DNA of 64,000 nucleotides from HXMU1428-3 sp965215715 (GCA_965215715.1 OZ244129.1:806001-870000); one strand, 5' to 3'. Positions 43,579 through 53,375 are shown, numbered from the stretch's first letter. The notes: generated from the letters alone by a model not told the origin. Made by a program: numbers and translations.

Positions 43579-44838
43579 ATGAGCGGAAGTGAATCAAAAA
43601 ATACACTCTATTGTTCGTTTTGTGGCAAAAGCCAGCACGAGGTGCGCAAACTAATCGCTGGTCCCACAGTGTTTATTTGCGATGAGTGTGTTGAGCTTTG
43701 TATGGACATTATTCGTGAGGAAAATAAAACTTCACTGGTTAAATCTAATGATGGTGTTCCAACCCCGCAAGAAATTTGCAATGTGCTTGATGATTATGTG
43801 ATCGGTCAAGGACATGCCAAACGTGTGCTCTCTGTTGCGGTTCACAACCATTATAAGCGCCTTAATCATGGCCAGAAAAATGGCGATGTTGAGTTGGCAA
43901 AATCAAACATTTTGCTTATTGGCCCTACCGGGTGTGGTAAAACGCTGCTGGCTCAAACGCTAGCGCGAATTTTGGATGTTCCTTTCACCATGGCGGATGC
44001 CACCACATTAACGGAGGCTGGTTATGTGGGTGAGGATGTTGAGAACATCATTCTTAAACTGCTTCAGTCAGCTGATTACAATGTTGAACGGGCGCAGCGC
44101 GGCATCGTTTATATTGACGAGGTTGATAAAATTAGTCGTAAGGCTGATAACCCATCGATCACTCGTGATGTTTCTGGTGAAGGTGTGCAGCAAGCCTTGT
44201 TGAAAATTATGGAAGGCACTGTTGCTAGCGTTCCCCCACAAGGTGGGCGCAAACACCCGCAACAAGAATTTTTGCAAGTTGATACCACCAACATCCTGTT
44301 TATTTGTGGCGGTGCATTTGCTGGTCTTGAAAAAATCATCTCTGATCGTGGTCGGACCACTTCAATTGGTTTTGGGGCTATGGTTGAATCTGAAGATGAG
44401 CGCCGGACAGGTGAATTGTTGAAAATTGTTGAGCCTGAGGATCTGCTGCGCTTTGGTTTGATCCCAGAATTTATTGGTCGTGTACCGGTTTTGGCGACAC
44501 TGGAAGATCTGGATGAAGGGGCTTTGGTGCAAATTTTGACAGAACCTAAAAATGCGCTGGTCAAACAATATCAACGCTTGTTCGAAATGGAAGATCTGCA
44601 GTTGACCTTCTCGGATGAAGCTTTGCATGGCATTGCGCGCCGGGCCATTGAGCGCAAAACAGGGGCTCGTGGTTTGCGTTCCATTATGGAAGGGATCCTT
44701 TTGGATACCATGTTTGAGCTGCCTGAACTTGATGGCGTTGAAGAGATTGTGATTAGCCCTGAAGTTGTTGAAGGCCAAGCCAAACCTCTTAAAATTTATG
44801 CTGAGCGGACCGCTGATGAGGCACCAACCAGCGCATAA
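43579..44838 (+). CDS. clpX: ClpX unfoldase, ATP-binding subunit of ClpXP
   Basis: A 419-residue AAA+ unfoldase. The N-terminal C4 zinc finger is CSFCGKSQ...CDECVELC (about 12-38), Walker A is GPTGCGKT, Walker B is IVYIDEVDKI, the pore loop is GYVGEDVE and the ClpP-docking IGF loop is TSIGFGAM (about 257). C-terminal sensor-2 is GARGLRSIMEG. It recognises tagged substrates and feeds them to ClpP. It is followed by a strong terminator. Confidence 0.97.
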   Translation: MSGSESKNTLYCSFCGKSQHEVRKLIAGPTVFICDECVELCMDIIREENKTSLVKSNDGVPTPQEICNVLDDYVIGQGHAKRVLSVAVHNHYKRLNHGQKNGDVELAKSNILLIGPTGCGKTLLAQTLARILDVPFTMADATTLTEAGYVGEDVENIILKLLQSADYNVERAQRGIVYIDEVDKISRKADNPSITRDVSGEGVQQALLKIMEGTVASVPPQGGRKHPQQEFLQVDTTNILFICGGAFAGLEKIISDRGRTTSIGFGAMVESEDERRTGELLKIVEPEDLLRFGLIPEFIGRVPVLATLEDLDEGALVQILTEPKNALVKQYQRLFEMEDLQLTFSDEALHGIARRAIERKTGARGLRSIMEGILLDTMFELPELDGVEEIVISPEVVEGQAKPLKIYAERTADEAPTSA

Positions 44839-44866
44839 ATTTATTTGAATTGATTAAAATTTAAGA

Positions 44867-44900
44867 GGGGTGAGGCAGACAAAATGCCTCACCCCTTTTT
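44867..44900 (+). terminator. Terminator after clpX
   Basis: A perfect 11-pair GC-rich stem (GGGGTGAGGCA 44867-44877 with 44885-44895) with a 7-base loop and TTTTT. Confidence 0.95.
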
Positions 44901-45298
44901 GTCTGTATACTTCGTATGATGCCTGGGATTTGTGTAAATTTTTTACAAAAACACAAGATTGAGCAAAATTATTTTTAAAAAGAGCTGAAATGGGCGCTGT
45001 TTCAAAATGAACCTTGAATAGTTTGATGAAATGCCCATTTAAGAACACAAGCTTGTGACTGAATCATTTAAAGTCATTCTTAATTAGAAACTAAATTGGT
45101 TTTCAGGTGTTAGGTGCGGCCAATTCCTTAGTTGCAAAGCCAACTTAAAAGGCGCTAAAGTGCCCGCTTGTTTTAAGGGCATGGAGAATAACGATAAAAA
45201 TCGCATAAAACGACCCTTGGTTGTTTTGAAAGAACTGCGATTTAGACTTAAAAAGACACTGCCTTTTTAAGAGGCAGGTTGAAAGGCCAGGAACTATT
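44901..45298 (+). other. Intergenic region before lon
   Basis: About 400 bases with no gene seen. It should hold the lon promoter, but I could not pick out a convincing heat-shock sigma-factor site by eye. Confidence 0.4.
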
Positions 45299-47722
45299 AT
45301 GAGCGATGAAATTGATAACAAACATGAAGACGCACAAGACGGTGTTTATCCCGTTCTTCCTTTGCGTGATATTGTTGTCTTTCCTTATATGATTGTGCCG
45401 CTCTTTGTCGGCCGGGAAAAGTCCATTAATGCTTTGGAAGAGGTGATGCGCTCTGACAAGCAGATTTTGCTTGTCGCCCAGAAAAACGCGGGCGATGATG
45501 ATCCGGAACCAGAAGAAATTTATAAAACCGGAACGCTTGCCACCGTGTTGCAATTGCTAAAATTGCCTGATGGCACGGTGAAAGTTTTGGTTGAAGGGGC
45601 CAGCCGGGCCGTTGTTTCCAATTACGTTGAAAACGATGATTATTTTGAAGCTGAAGTGGAAGCTGTGCATGAAGATGTTGGCGCCTCTGATGAGATTGAA
45701 GCTTTGGCACGTTCTGCCATCACGCAGTTTGAAAGCTATGTGAAATTAAACAAAAAGATCTCACCTGAAGTCATCGGTTCCGTTAATCAGATTGATGATT
45801 ATTCCAAATTGGCTGATACCATTGCCTCTCACTTGGCGGTCAAAATTTCTGAAAAGCAAGAGGTTTTGGAAATTACATCTGTGTCTGACCGGCTAGAGCG
45901 TGTCTTTGCTTTCATGGAAAGTGAAATCTCTGTTCTGCAAGTTGAGAAGAAGATCCGCTCTCGTGTGAAACGTCAGATGGAGAAAACCCAACGGGAATAT
46001 TATTTGAATGAGCAAATGAAAGCCATTCAAAAAGAGTTGGGTGATAGCGATGAGCGCGATGATATTTCTGAATTTGAAGAAAAAATCGAAGAGACCAAGC
46101 TGACCAAAGAAGCGCGTGAAAAAGCTTTGGCAGAGCTTAAAAAGTTACGGCAAATGAGCCCAATGTCCGCGGAAGCCACTGTTGTGCGCAACTATCTGGA
46201 CTGGCTATTGTCCATTCCATGGGGCACAAAAGGGCGCATTAAGCGTGACTTGGATGAAGCCCAAAATGTGCTTGATGATGAGCATTATGGTTTGGAAAAA
46301 GTCAAAGAACGGATTTTGGAATATTTAGCGGTGCAACAGCGCACCAACAAGCTAAAGGGGCCTATCCTTTGTTTGGTTGGCCCTCCTGGTGTTGGTAAAA
46401 CATCGCTTGGTAAATCGATTGCCAAAGCCACGGGGCGCGAATTTGTGCGCATGTCCTTGGGCGGTGTGCGTGATGAAGCGGAGATCCGCGGCCATCGGCG
46501 TACCTATATTGGGTCCATGCCTGGTAAGGTCATTCAATCCATGAAAAAGGCCAAGAAAACCAACCCCTTATTCCTTCTTGATGAGATTGATAAGATGGGC
46601 CAGGATTTTCGCGGTGACCCAGCCTCTGCCCTTTTAGAGGTGCTTGACCCTGAACAGAATAACTCTTTTGGGGATCATTATTTGGAAGTGGATTATGATC
46701 TTTCAAACGTGATGTTTGTGACGACGGCAAACTCATTGAACATTCCGCCTGCTTTGATGGACCGGATGGAGATCATTCGTCTTGCCGGTTACACCGAAGA
46801 TGAAAAAGTTGAAATTGCACGCCAACATCTTATTCCGTCTCAATTGCAGTCTCATGGGCTGGAAGAAGGGGAATGGAGCATTCAAGATGAAGCGCTCAGA
46901 GAAGTGATTAGAAGTTATACCAGGGAAGCTGGTGTGCGTAACTTAGAGCGTGAGATAGCAAACCTTGCTCGTAAAGCGGTGAAAGAGATCATGACGAAGG
47001 ATGATGTCACATCGATTGAGGTGACCAAGGATAACGTTGGTGATTATCTTGGTGTGACCAAGTTCCGCTTTGGTGAGACGGAAGGTGAGGACATGGTTGG
47101 TGTTGTGACCGGCCTGGCCTGGACTGAAGTTGGTGGTGACTTGCTCACAGTTGAAGGCGTGATGATGCCGGGTAAGGGCAAGATGTCTGTTACCGGTAAC
47201 TTGCGCGATGTGATGAAAGAATCCATTCAAGCCGCTTCTGCCTATGTGCGCTCGCGCGCGGTTGATTTTGGCATTGAGCCGCCAATGTTTGAATCGCGTG
47301 ACATTCACGTGCACGTTCCAGAAGGGGCAACGCCTAAAGATGGTCCTTCTGCTGGTGTGGCGATGATCACGGCGATCATTTCCATCATGACGGGCATTCC
47401 TATTCGCAAAGATGTTGCCATGACCGGTGAGATTACATTGCGTGGACGGGTGTTACCAATCGGTGGTTTGAAGGAGAAATTGCTGGCGGCCCTTAGAGGC
47501 GGTATTAAGAAGGTGATTATTCCTGAAGAGAACGCCAAAGACTTAGCGGAAATTCCGGATAATGTGAAAAATGGTCTGGAGATTATTCCTGTGTCTCGTA
47601 TGGAAGAGGTTGTGCGCATTGCGCTGACTGAAACCCCTACCGCAATTGAGTGGAATGATGATAAGTCAGATGCGGCTCCGGTAAGTGATGATGAAGCCAC
47701 ACCGAATGTGACGGCGCATTAA
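45299..47722 (+). CDS. lon: ATP-dependent protease La (Lon)
   Basis: A 807-residue soluble AAA+ protease. The N-terminal substrate domain (about 15-215, VYPVLPLRDIVVFPYMIVPLFVGR) is followed by coiled coils, Walker A GPPGVGKTS (about 364), Walker B LFLLDEIDKMG and the protease domain with Ser in PKDGPSAGVAM and a Lys about 43 residues later. It degrades damaged and short-lived regulatory proteins. The hup gene that often follows lon in this group is absent here; a terminator and tRNA-Val come next. Confidence 0.97.
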   Translation: MSDEIDNKHEDAQDGVYPVLPLRDIVVFPYMIVPLFVGREKSINALEEVMRSDKQILLVAQKNAGDDDPEPEEIYKTGTLATVLQLLKLPDGTVKVLVEGASRAVVSNYVENDDYFEAEVEAVHEDVGASDEIEALARSAITQFESYVKLNKKISPEVIGSVNQIDDYSKLADTIASHLAVKISEKQEVLEITSVSDRLERVFAFMESEISVLQVEKKIRSRVKRQMEKTQREYYLNEQMKAIQKELGDSDERDDISEFEEKIEETKLTKEAREKALAELKKLRQMSPMSAEATVVRNYLDWLLSIPWGTKGRIKRDLDEAQNVLDDEHYGLEKVKERILEYLAVQQRTNKLKGPILCLVGPPGVGKTSLGKSIAKATGREFVRMSLGGVRDEAEIRGHRRTYIGSMPGKVIQSMKKAKKTNPLFLLDEIDKMGQDFRGDPASALLEVLDPEQNNSFGDHYLEVDYDLSNVMFVTTANSLNIPPALMDRMEIIRLAGYTEDEKVEIARQHLIPSQLQSHGLEEGEWSIQDEALREVIRSYTREAGVRNLEREIANLARKAVKEIMTKDDVTSIEVTKDNVGDYLGVTKFRFGETEGEDMVGVVTGLAWTEVGGDLLTVEGVMMPGKGKMSVTGNLRDVMKESIQAASAYVRSRAVDFGIEPPMFESRDIHVHVPEGATPKDGPSAGVAMITAIISIMTGIPIRKDVAMTGEITLRGRVLPIGGLKEKLLAALRGGIKKVIIPEENAKDLAEIPDNVKNGLEIIPVSRMEEVVRIALTETPTAIEWNDDKSDAAPVSDDEATPNVTAH

Positions 47723-47747
47723 TTTAGCGTATTAAACCTTAAAAAAA

Positions 47748-47777
47748 ATCCCGCATTGAAAAATGCGGGATTTTTTT
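47748..47777 (+). terminator. Terminator after lon
   Basis: A ten-pair stem (ATCCCGCATT 47748-47757 with 47762-47771) and a GAAA loop, with seven T at the end and an A run in front, so it could also work on the minus strand. Confidence 0.95.
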
Positions 47778-47941
47778 CTGCTTTTTGCAAAAGGAAGCTT
47801 GATTTTATGGTGCGGCTCTTATATGAAGAGCTTCTTGACTGTTCACTTGCAACTTTGCTCTGTTTGACAGCTCCTTTTTGAGCGTTAAAATGGACGGCGT
47901 TGATACTTAAAAGTGATACAGTTTTTGCGTTTTTTAAGCGC

Positions 47942-48017
47942 GGGCGATTAGCTCAGTTGGGAGAGCATCTCGTTTACACCGAGAGGGTCGGCAGTTCGAG
48001 CCTGTCATCGCCCACCA
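47942..48017 (+). tRNA. tRNA-Val (anticodon TAC)
   Basis: A complete 76-base tRNA: acceptor GGGCGAT with ATCGCCC, D arm GCTC-AGTTGGGA-GAGC, anticodon arm TCTCG-TTTACAC-CGAGA (TAC), T arm GGCAG-TTCGAGC-CTGTC, discriminator A and encoded CCA. The rest of 47723-48241 has only the lon terminator. Confidence 0.97.
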
Positions 48018-48241
48018 TTCCTTTTATCAAATGTCTTTTCATTGCAGATTTGTTTGAATCAGAAGGCCTAATGGTGTTAGGAGTACCTTCATCAGATCTG
48101 AGAGAAGAGTCATTTTTTCTAAGTCAGAATTACTAGATTACAGTGTGGGTATATTAATTTCCTCATCATTATATTTTGGTCATTGTCATAATCATTCTTT
48201 CTAAAGCTAGACACTGCCAAAATGGTTGGTAGTATTCCTTC

Positions 48242-48607
48242 ATGGGACATAGATTTGAATTTGAAACACCCGGCTTTTGGAAGCACATTTTAATTTTGAT
48301 TATGGATGTGCTCGATAAGAAGACGACGCCGGTAGAGTATATTCACGATAAGCAGACTGGACAGCGCTTTATTCTATCCGAAGAGGAAAGCGCTTTGTTA
48401 TTATTTTTTGGCAGTCGCCTTGATAAGTACGTAGCATTGAAAAAAGATGTGAGAACTGAACTTGTAAATAGGACGTTCGATGCTGTGTCTTTTGCCTTTC
48501 TCAGTTCACGAACTGGAGATGATGCCACATATCACGAAATGCTTGCTTGGCAGGAAAGTGACTGGGATAAGTGGATAGCATCAGTATTGGAAGGTATTAG
48601 GATTTAA
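48242..48607 (+). CDS. Hypothetical protein, unknown
   Basis: An open frame of 121 codons with a natural-looking composition (FETPGFWKHILILIMDVLD, then acidic helical stretches and WQESDWDKWIASVLEGI). Neither ATG 48242 nor the in-frame ATG at 48302 has a clear ribosome site; the shorter form would be 101 residues. No membrane helix, motif or family recognised. It stands alone between tRNA-Val and the ArsC-like gene. Confidence 0.45.
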   Translation: MGHRFEFETPGFWKHILILIMDVLDKKTTPVEYIHDKQTGQRFILSEEESALLLFFGSRLDKYVALKKDVRTELVNRTFDAVSFAFLSSRTGDDATYHEMLAWQESDWDKWIASVLEGIRI

Positions 48608-48723
48608 AGTAATTGCAAAAACTTTTGCAAGTTTTGTGGTTTTTTTGCAGTGGAGTTAGTGGACTTTCATTCGAATTATGGTGACAGCAACGGAAATATA
48701 AGGTTGGTGATTGTTACAATAAT

Positions 48724-49071
48724 TTATGTCAGAGCTTCCTGAGTATCTTTAGTCCAGCCAACATGCACCTCTTTACCATCTTCAATCACAGGGCGTTTGA
48801 TCAGGGTTGGATTGGCAATCAGGGTTTCTTGTGTGCCATCGGCCAAAGCTTTGGCTTGTTCAGTATCACTCAAACCTCGCCATGTTGTGGAGCGTTTGTT
48901 GAGCAGTTTCTCCGTGCCAACAACTTCCAGCCAAGCAGGGACTTTGCTGGGCAGGTCTGCTTCTGCGCGGATGTCGACAAAGGTGACAGCCTTGCCAGCC
49001 CCTTCTAATGCCTTCAAGGCTTTTTTGCAGGTATCGCAATTTTTTAAACCATAGAGAGTGAGGGTGCTCAT
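48724..49071 (-). CDS. ArsC-family reductase (YffB/Spx-like)
   Basis: A 115-residue thioredoxin-fold protein with the active site NCDTCKKA (Cys12-x-x-Cys15 region) and the C-terminal NPTLIKRPVIEDG motif whose Arg binds the oxyanion in ArsC. The NKRSTTWRGL middle is typical of the YffB branch, which is related to arsenate reductase but probably reduces thiols with glutathione. No arsenic genes are nearby, so arsenate reduction is not claimed. Confidence 0.85.
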   Translation of the reverse strand: MSTLTLYGLKNCDTCKKALKALEGAGKAVTFVDIRAEADLPSKVPAWLEVVGTEKLLNKRSTTWRGLSDTEQAKALADGTQETLIANPTLIKRPVIEDGKEVHVGWTKDTQEALT

Positions 49072-49100
49072 GAAGGCCTGCTTTCGTTTTGGTTGCTAAA

Positions 49101-49134
49101 AAAGTTATGGGCCTTCCCAATAAAGGAAAGGCCC
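49101..49134 (-). terminator. Terminator after katG
   Basis: On the minus strand GGGCCTTTCC (49125-49134) pairs with GGAAGGCCC (49109-49117) with one bulge, followed after ATAAC by TTTTTT. It ends the katG transcript before the ArsC-like gene. Confidence 0.7.
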
Positions 49135-49167
49135 ACAACAAGTTTTATTTTGTCTCAGAGTTTTGCT

Positions 49168-51366
49168 TTACGCAAGGTCAAAGCGGTCAAGTTCCATAAC
49201 TTTGGTCCAGGCAGCAACGAAGTCATTTACAAAGGCTTCTTTTTGATCGTCCGATGCATAAACTTCTGAAAGGGCGCGGAGTTGGGAGTTTGAGCCAAAC
49301 ACCAGGTCAACCCGTGAGCCGGTCCATTTGACTGTGCCTGTGCCAAGTTCCTTGCCTTCAAACAGATCGCTTCCTTGAGATGTGGCCTTCCATTCAATGT
49401 TGCGGTTAAGCAGATTGACAAAGAAATCATTGCTCAATGTGTCTGTCTTATCTGTAAACACACCGTGTTTAGAGCCATCAGAATTAATATCAAGCACCCG
49501 CAGACCACCGATCAACACAGTCATTTCTGGGGCTGTCAGGGTTAGCAATTGCGCGCGGTCAACCAGAATTTCTTCTGCTGGCCGGTTGTGCTTGCCTTTC
49601 ATAAAGTTGCGGAAGCCATCAGCTGTTGGTTCAAGCACAGCGATGGAGTCTACATCTGTTTGCTCTTGGGTTGCGTCTGTTCGCCCCGGTGTAAACGGAA
49701 CGGTGACGTCAAAGCCAGCGTTTTTAGCAGCTTGTTCAATAGCTGCACAGCCACCAAGAACGATAAGATCAGCCAAAGAGACTTTTTTACCACCGGCATT
49801 AAAGTCGTTTTGAACGCCCTCTAACGTTTTAAGCACAGAGGCCAGTTGAGAGGGGTTGTTGGCTTCCCAATCTTTTTGCGGTGCCAAGGCAATGCGGGCA
49901 CCATTGGCCCCGCCGCGCATGTCACTGCCACGGAACGTTGAGGCTGATCCCCAAGCGGTTGCCACCAATTGAGAGATGGTCAAGCCAGAGCCTAACAGTT
50001 TGCCTTTGAGCGCAGAGATATCTGCCTCGCCGATGAGCTCATGGTCCACAGCCGGGACTGGGTCTTGCCAGATCAGTTCTTCACTTGGCACTTCCTCGCC
50101 CAAATAACGAGAGATGGGGCCCATATCACGGTGGGTTAGTTTAAACCAGGCTCTAGCAAACGCATCAGCAAATTCATCAGGGTTTTCGTGGTAACGTTTT
50201 GAGATCGGCCCGTAAATTGGGTCCATACGCAGAGCCATGTCAGCGGTTGTCATAATGGGGGTTGTGCGCTCAGAGGCGTCTTGAGCCCCTGGGGCAAAGT
50301 CTTTTTCTTCCAGGTTAGCAGGAACCCATTGCCAAGCCCCAGCTGGGCTTTTCACCAAATCCCAATCATAACCAAACAAAAGATCAAAATAGCCGTTATC
50401 CCATTTGGTTGGGTTTGATGTCCAAGGCCCTTCAATGCCTGAAGTGATGGCATCGCTGCCCTTGCCGCTGCCATGTGAGCTCAGCCAGCCAAAGCCCATG
50501 GCTTCAAGCGGGGCACCTTCTGGCTCTGGTCCCACAGCTGCGGTATCACCCGCACCGTGACATTTACCAAAGGTGTGGCCACCCGCCACAAGGGCAACGG
50601 TTTCTTCATCATTCATAGCCATGCGGGCAAATGTATCGCGAATGTCTTTGCCTGATTCTAATACTGTAGGTTCCCCATTGGGGCCTTCAGGGTTGACATA
50701 AATGAGGCCCATTTGCACAGCGCCAAGAGGTTTTTCAAGGTCTCTGTCGCCGCTATAGCGCTCATCACCAAGCCAGGTGGCCTCTGGCCCCCAGTAGATA
50801 TCTTCTTCAGGTTCCCAAATATCTTGGCGGCCACCGGCAAAGCCAAAGGTTTTAAAGCCCATTGATTCTAGCGCGCAATTACCCGCCAAAATCATCAAGT
50901 CAGCCCAGGAAATTTGCTTGCCATATTTTTGCTTGATGGGCCAAAGGAGGGCGCGGGCTTTGTCAAGGTTGCCATTGTCAGGCCAGCTGTTGAGCGGGGC
51001 AAAGCGCTGCGAGCCGGTAGAGGCGCCGCCGCGGCCATCAAAAATCCGATAGGTGCCGGCACTGTGCCAGGCCATACGAATGAACAGCCCGCCATAATGA
51101 CCATAGTCAGCTGGCCACCATTCTTGACTGTCTGTCATCAGATTATACAGATCTTGTTTGATGGCTTTTAAGTCTAGTTTTTTAAACTCTTCAGCATAGT
51201 TAAAGTCTTGCCCCATAGGGTCTGAAAGAGGAGAGTTTTGGCTCAGGATTTTTAAATTTAACTGATTTGGCCACCAATGCTGGTTGGCTGTGCTTCCTGT
51301 GGCTTTATAAGCATTGGCACCGTGCATAACGGGGCATTTGCCGTCATTGTCCGTCTTATCGTTCAT
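49168..51366 (-). CDS. katG: Catalase-peroxidase KatG
   Basis: A 732-residue haem enzyme that removes hydrogen peroxide. The distal site is in FIRMAWHSAGTYR (Arg-Trp-His), the Tyr of the Met-Tyr-Trp crosslink is in MGLIYVNPEGPNG, the Met is in ADMALRMDP, and the proximal His is in VALVAGGHTFGKCHGAG. Both the catalytic N-half and the inactive duplicated C-half are full length. It has its own GGAG ribosome site. No oxyR gene is adjacent. Confidence 0.97.
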   Translation of the reverse strand: MNDKTDNDGKCPVMHGANAYKATGSTANQHWWPNQLNLKILSQNSPLSDPMGQDFNYAEEFKKLDLKAIKQDLYNLMTDSQEWWPADYGHYGGLFIRMAWHSAGTYRIFDGRGGASTGSQRFAPLNSWPDNGNLDKARALLWPIKQKYGKQISWADLMILAGNCALESMGFKTFGFAGGRQDIWEPEEDIYWGPEATWLGDERYSGDRDLEKPLGAVQMGLIYVNPEGPNGEPTVLESGKDIRDTFARMAMNDEETVALVAGGHTFGKCHGAGDTAAVGPEPEGAPLEAMGFGWLSSHGSGKGSDAITSGIEGPWTSNPTKWDNGYFDLLFGYDWDLVKSPAGAWQWVPANLEEKDFAPGAQDASERTTPIMTTADMALRMDPIYGPISKRYHENPDEFADAFARAWFKLTHRDMGPISRYLGEEVPSEELIWQDPVPAVDHELIGEADISALKGKLLGSGLTISQLVATAWGSASTFRGSDMRGGANGARIALAPQKDWEANNPSQLASVLKTLEGVQNDFNAGGKKVSLADLIVLGGCAAIEQAAKNAGFDVTVPFTPGRTDATQEQTDVDSIAVLEPTADGFRNFMKGKHNRPAEEILVDRAQLLTLTAPEMTVLIGGLRVLDINSDGSKHGVFTDKTDTLSNDFFVNLLNRNIEWKATSQGSDLFEGKELGTGTVKWTGSRVDLVFGSNSQLRALSEVYASDDQKEAFVNDFVAAWTKVMELDRFDLA

Positions 51367-51701
51367 TTATAACTCCGATTATGCTGAGACGCATAGTATG
51401 TTGTTTATAAAAGTTAATTTTGCTCCCTTGAGGGAGACTTGTCTTTCATCATGAAGTGTCGCAAGTGATCAAGATTCCAAACATAAGGGAATTGATGGTC
51501 AGGGAGCTAAATACCTTTGATAATTGCCACTTCTTGGAATGACTATAAACTTAATACATAATTTTTGTCATTAGATAAAGCTCTATTTATTGATAGGTGT
51601 GATAAAATATTCTTATGGTATTGGGAGGTGTTGAGCTTCATACAATGATCATTTTTTCTAGGCCGCTAAACTGCTAAAGAAAAATGCTATACTATGCTTT
51701 T
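51367..51701. other. Intergenic region upstream of katG
   Basis: About 335 AT-rich bases between divergent genes, presumably holding both promoters. ATTCCAA and its reverse complement TTGGAAT occur about 50 bases apart (around 51470-51540). No defined OxyR or Fur box could be assigned by eye, and no gene is seen. Confidence 0.35.
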
Positions 51702-52136
51702 ATGAAGATGAAGCGAACAAAAGCATTGCTTATATTAAGTATTTTATTTTTTATGTTCATGGGGCAAGCAAGTGCTATGCAATGTTCAGGGCGGACGCCT
51801 TGTAAAGAGGTTAAGAATTGTAAACAGGCTTTATTTGAGCTTGTTGTGTGTGGTTATCAAAAATCTGATGCTGACCATGATGGTGTGCCTTGTGAATCTG
51901 TTTGTGGGCGAACTTTAACACCAGTGTTAAAAGCTATGAAAAAGAAACTCAGGAACCAAAAAGTGGGGGTGCAAGGCTTAATTGGAGTGTCAGACCAGGT
52001 TTTTAAATGCGGTATTAAAAAGTATTGCCGTGAAATGCTTTCGTGCAAAGAAGCTATATTTCATATGAAAAAATGTGGTCTTAAGCATCTTGATGGGAAC
52101 AATGATGGTAAGCCTTGTAATCATTTGTGCAAATAA
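51702..52136 (+). CDS. Exported protein with two Excalibur-like calcium-binding domains
   Basis: About 144 residues, with starts possible at ATG 51702 or 51708; the 51684 codon is less likely. A signal peptide (to QASA) is followed by two repeats of the Excalibur pattern. Repeat 1 has CKEVKNCKQALFEL and DADHDGVPCE; repeat 2 has CREMLSCKEAIFHM and DGNNDGKPCN. Each repeat has four cysteines for two disulfides and a D-x-D-x-D-G-like loop that may bind calcium. A basic linker joins them. The domain usually sits at the end of secreted nucleases; here it stands alone in duplicate. Role unknown. Confidence 0.72.
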   Translation: MKMKRTKALLILSILFFMFMGQASAMQCSGRTPCKEVKNCKQALFELVVCGYQKSDADHDGVPCESVCGRTLTPVLKAMKKKLRNQKVGVQGLIGVSDQVFKCGIKKYCREMLSCKEAIFHMKKCGLKHLDGNNDGKPCNHLCK

Positions 52137-52196
52137 ATGGATATTATTTTTAAATTGAAAGTTTGGGGATGTTGAAATTTACATTTCAGGTCAGAC

Positions 52197-52844
52197 TTAA
52201 TAGTCCATGGCTTGCTTGGTGAGTTCAACGATGTGTGCCATCAGGTTATCTGAGGCTGCCATAGCTTGATCGATTTTTTTAGAGGCAACCGCCTCGGCCA
52301 CTTTGGCATGAAGATCAGCACTGGTTTTAAGGTTTGCTGTCTCTTTGTAAAAATTGTAAAAAAAGCGCCTTGAAAGGCCGCTCATAAGGCTAATTGCTTT
52401 TTCGGCAAATTCATTTCGGGCGGTTTTGGCTATGAGTTCGTTGAATTCTTTATCAACGCGCATAAAAAGAAGGTCATCTTCTTGTACGGCTGATTGACGA
52501 AATTGACTTGCCAGTTTCTTGAATTGTTCGCGCTCTTTTTCTGTTGCGCGTTGGGTGGCCGACCGGGCTAAAACGCGTTCAATTTCTTTTCGTACTTCCA
52601 GCATTCGCAGTTGAGCGCCGACATTGATTTCAGAAACCATAATGCCCCGGCGTGGTAAGATATTGACCAGCCCGCCTTGTGCAAGTCTTTGCAGGGCTTC
52701 GCGCACGGGAGTGCGTCCAATGTCTAATTCTTGTGATAATAGTTTTTCAGAAAGAAGCTCACCTGGGGCAAGCTCTTGGGTGATGATCTGTTCTTCTATG
52801 ATCTCATATGCCTTGTCAGTTAAGGTCTGCTCTATTCTGGCCAT
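52197..52844 (-). CDS. GntR-family regulator with FCD domain
   Basis: A 215-residue transcription factor with an N-terminal winged helix (about 5-72: AYEIIEEQIITQELAPGELLSEKLLSQELDIGRTPVREAL, the family signature) and an all-helical FCD ligand domain (about 80-212) in which acidic and His residues (VDKEFNELIAKTARNEF, HAKVAEAV, HIVEL) may bind a metal and a carboxylate ligand. It heads the small locus at 52197-56017 and likely controls it through the TTRATATATCAA sites. Confidence 0.88.
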   Translation of the reverse strand: MARIEQTLTDKAYEIIEEQIITQELAPGELLSEKLLSQELDIGRTPVREALQRLAQGGLVNILPRRGIMVSEINVGAQLRMLEVRKEIERVLARSATQRATEKEREQFKKLASQFRQSAVQEDDLLFMRVDKEFNELIAKTARNEFAEKAISLMSGLSRRFFYNFYKETANLKTSADLHAKVAEAVASKKIDQAMAASDNLMAHIVELTKQAMDY

Positions 52845-53147
52845 AGGGTCTTCCCGAACATTAATGATTTTATGTTCTTAAAATCAAAGAAAAATGATTA
52901 CGAATTTTTCTTTGCGCCTGTTATTTGTTAAACACTACCTGCAAGGCTGATTCAAGTCTATCTGATGTTTTATATACAATAGGATGATATTTCTGCGGTA
53001 TATAGTCGCGATGTTTTTCTTTTTGTTTTGACATGCATAAACATGATGGGCTGAGAATTGCTATTCCCTTTGCGTGTCTTTGATCTGTATTGACGTGTTC
53101 AATAAAGAGCAAACTGCTTGGTGATCCCAACCTTCTAAAGCTATGTG
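52845..53147. other. Intergenic region upstream of gntR
   Basis: About 300 bases without a credible gene. It separates the gntR start from the end of the 59-residue membrane-protein gene on the same strand and presumably contains the gntR promoter. A TATCTGATG word (52958-52966 region) recurs upstream of the hydroxylase gene at 55151. Confidence 0.35.
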
Positions 53148-53327
53148 TTATTCACCAGGGCGTTTTCCTGCTTCTGGGAATAGCCATAATGCTAGGATCA
53201 TGAAGCAGCCTAGTCCTGCCACATACAACTGAACGGGTTCGTTGGAAATGCTGATTTCATATTGATACATCAACCAAGTGCCAATCGCGACAAGGATGGT
53301 CAAGATGATTTTAATATTGGTTGGCAT
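53148..53327 (-). CDS. Small two-helix membrane protein, 59 residues
   Basis: ATG 53327 follows a GGAGC ribosome site, and the frame runs to TAA at 53148-53150. The product begins MPTNIKIILTILVAIGTWL, has a first membrane helix (about 5-22), a polar turn with NEPVQLY and a second helix (LYVAGLGCFMILALWLF), and a basic end. No family recognised. It lies 48 bases after the DUF6166-like gene on the same strand and is probably co-transcribed with it. Confidence 0.7.
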   Translation of the reverse strand: MPTNIKIILTILVAIGTWLMYQYEISISNEPVQLYVAGLGCFMILALWLFPEAGKRPGE

Positions 53328-53375
53328 TGGGGGCTCCTTAATTTAATGCAAAATGGTTTGTGACATTGTTTTTGG

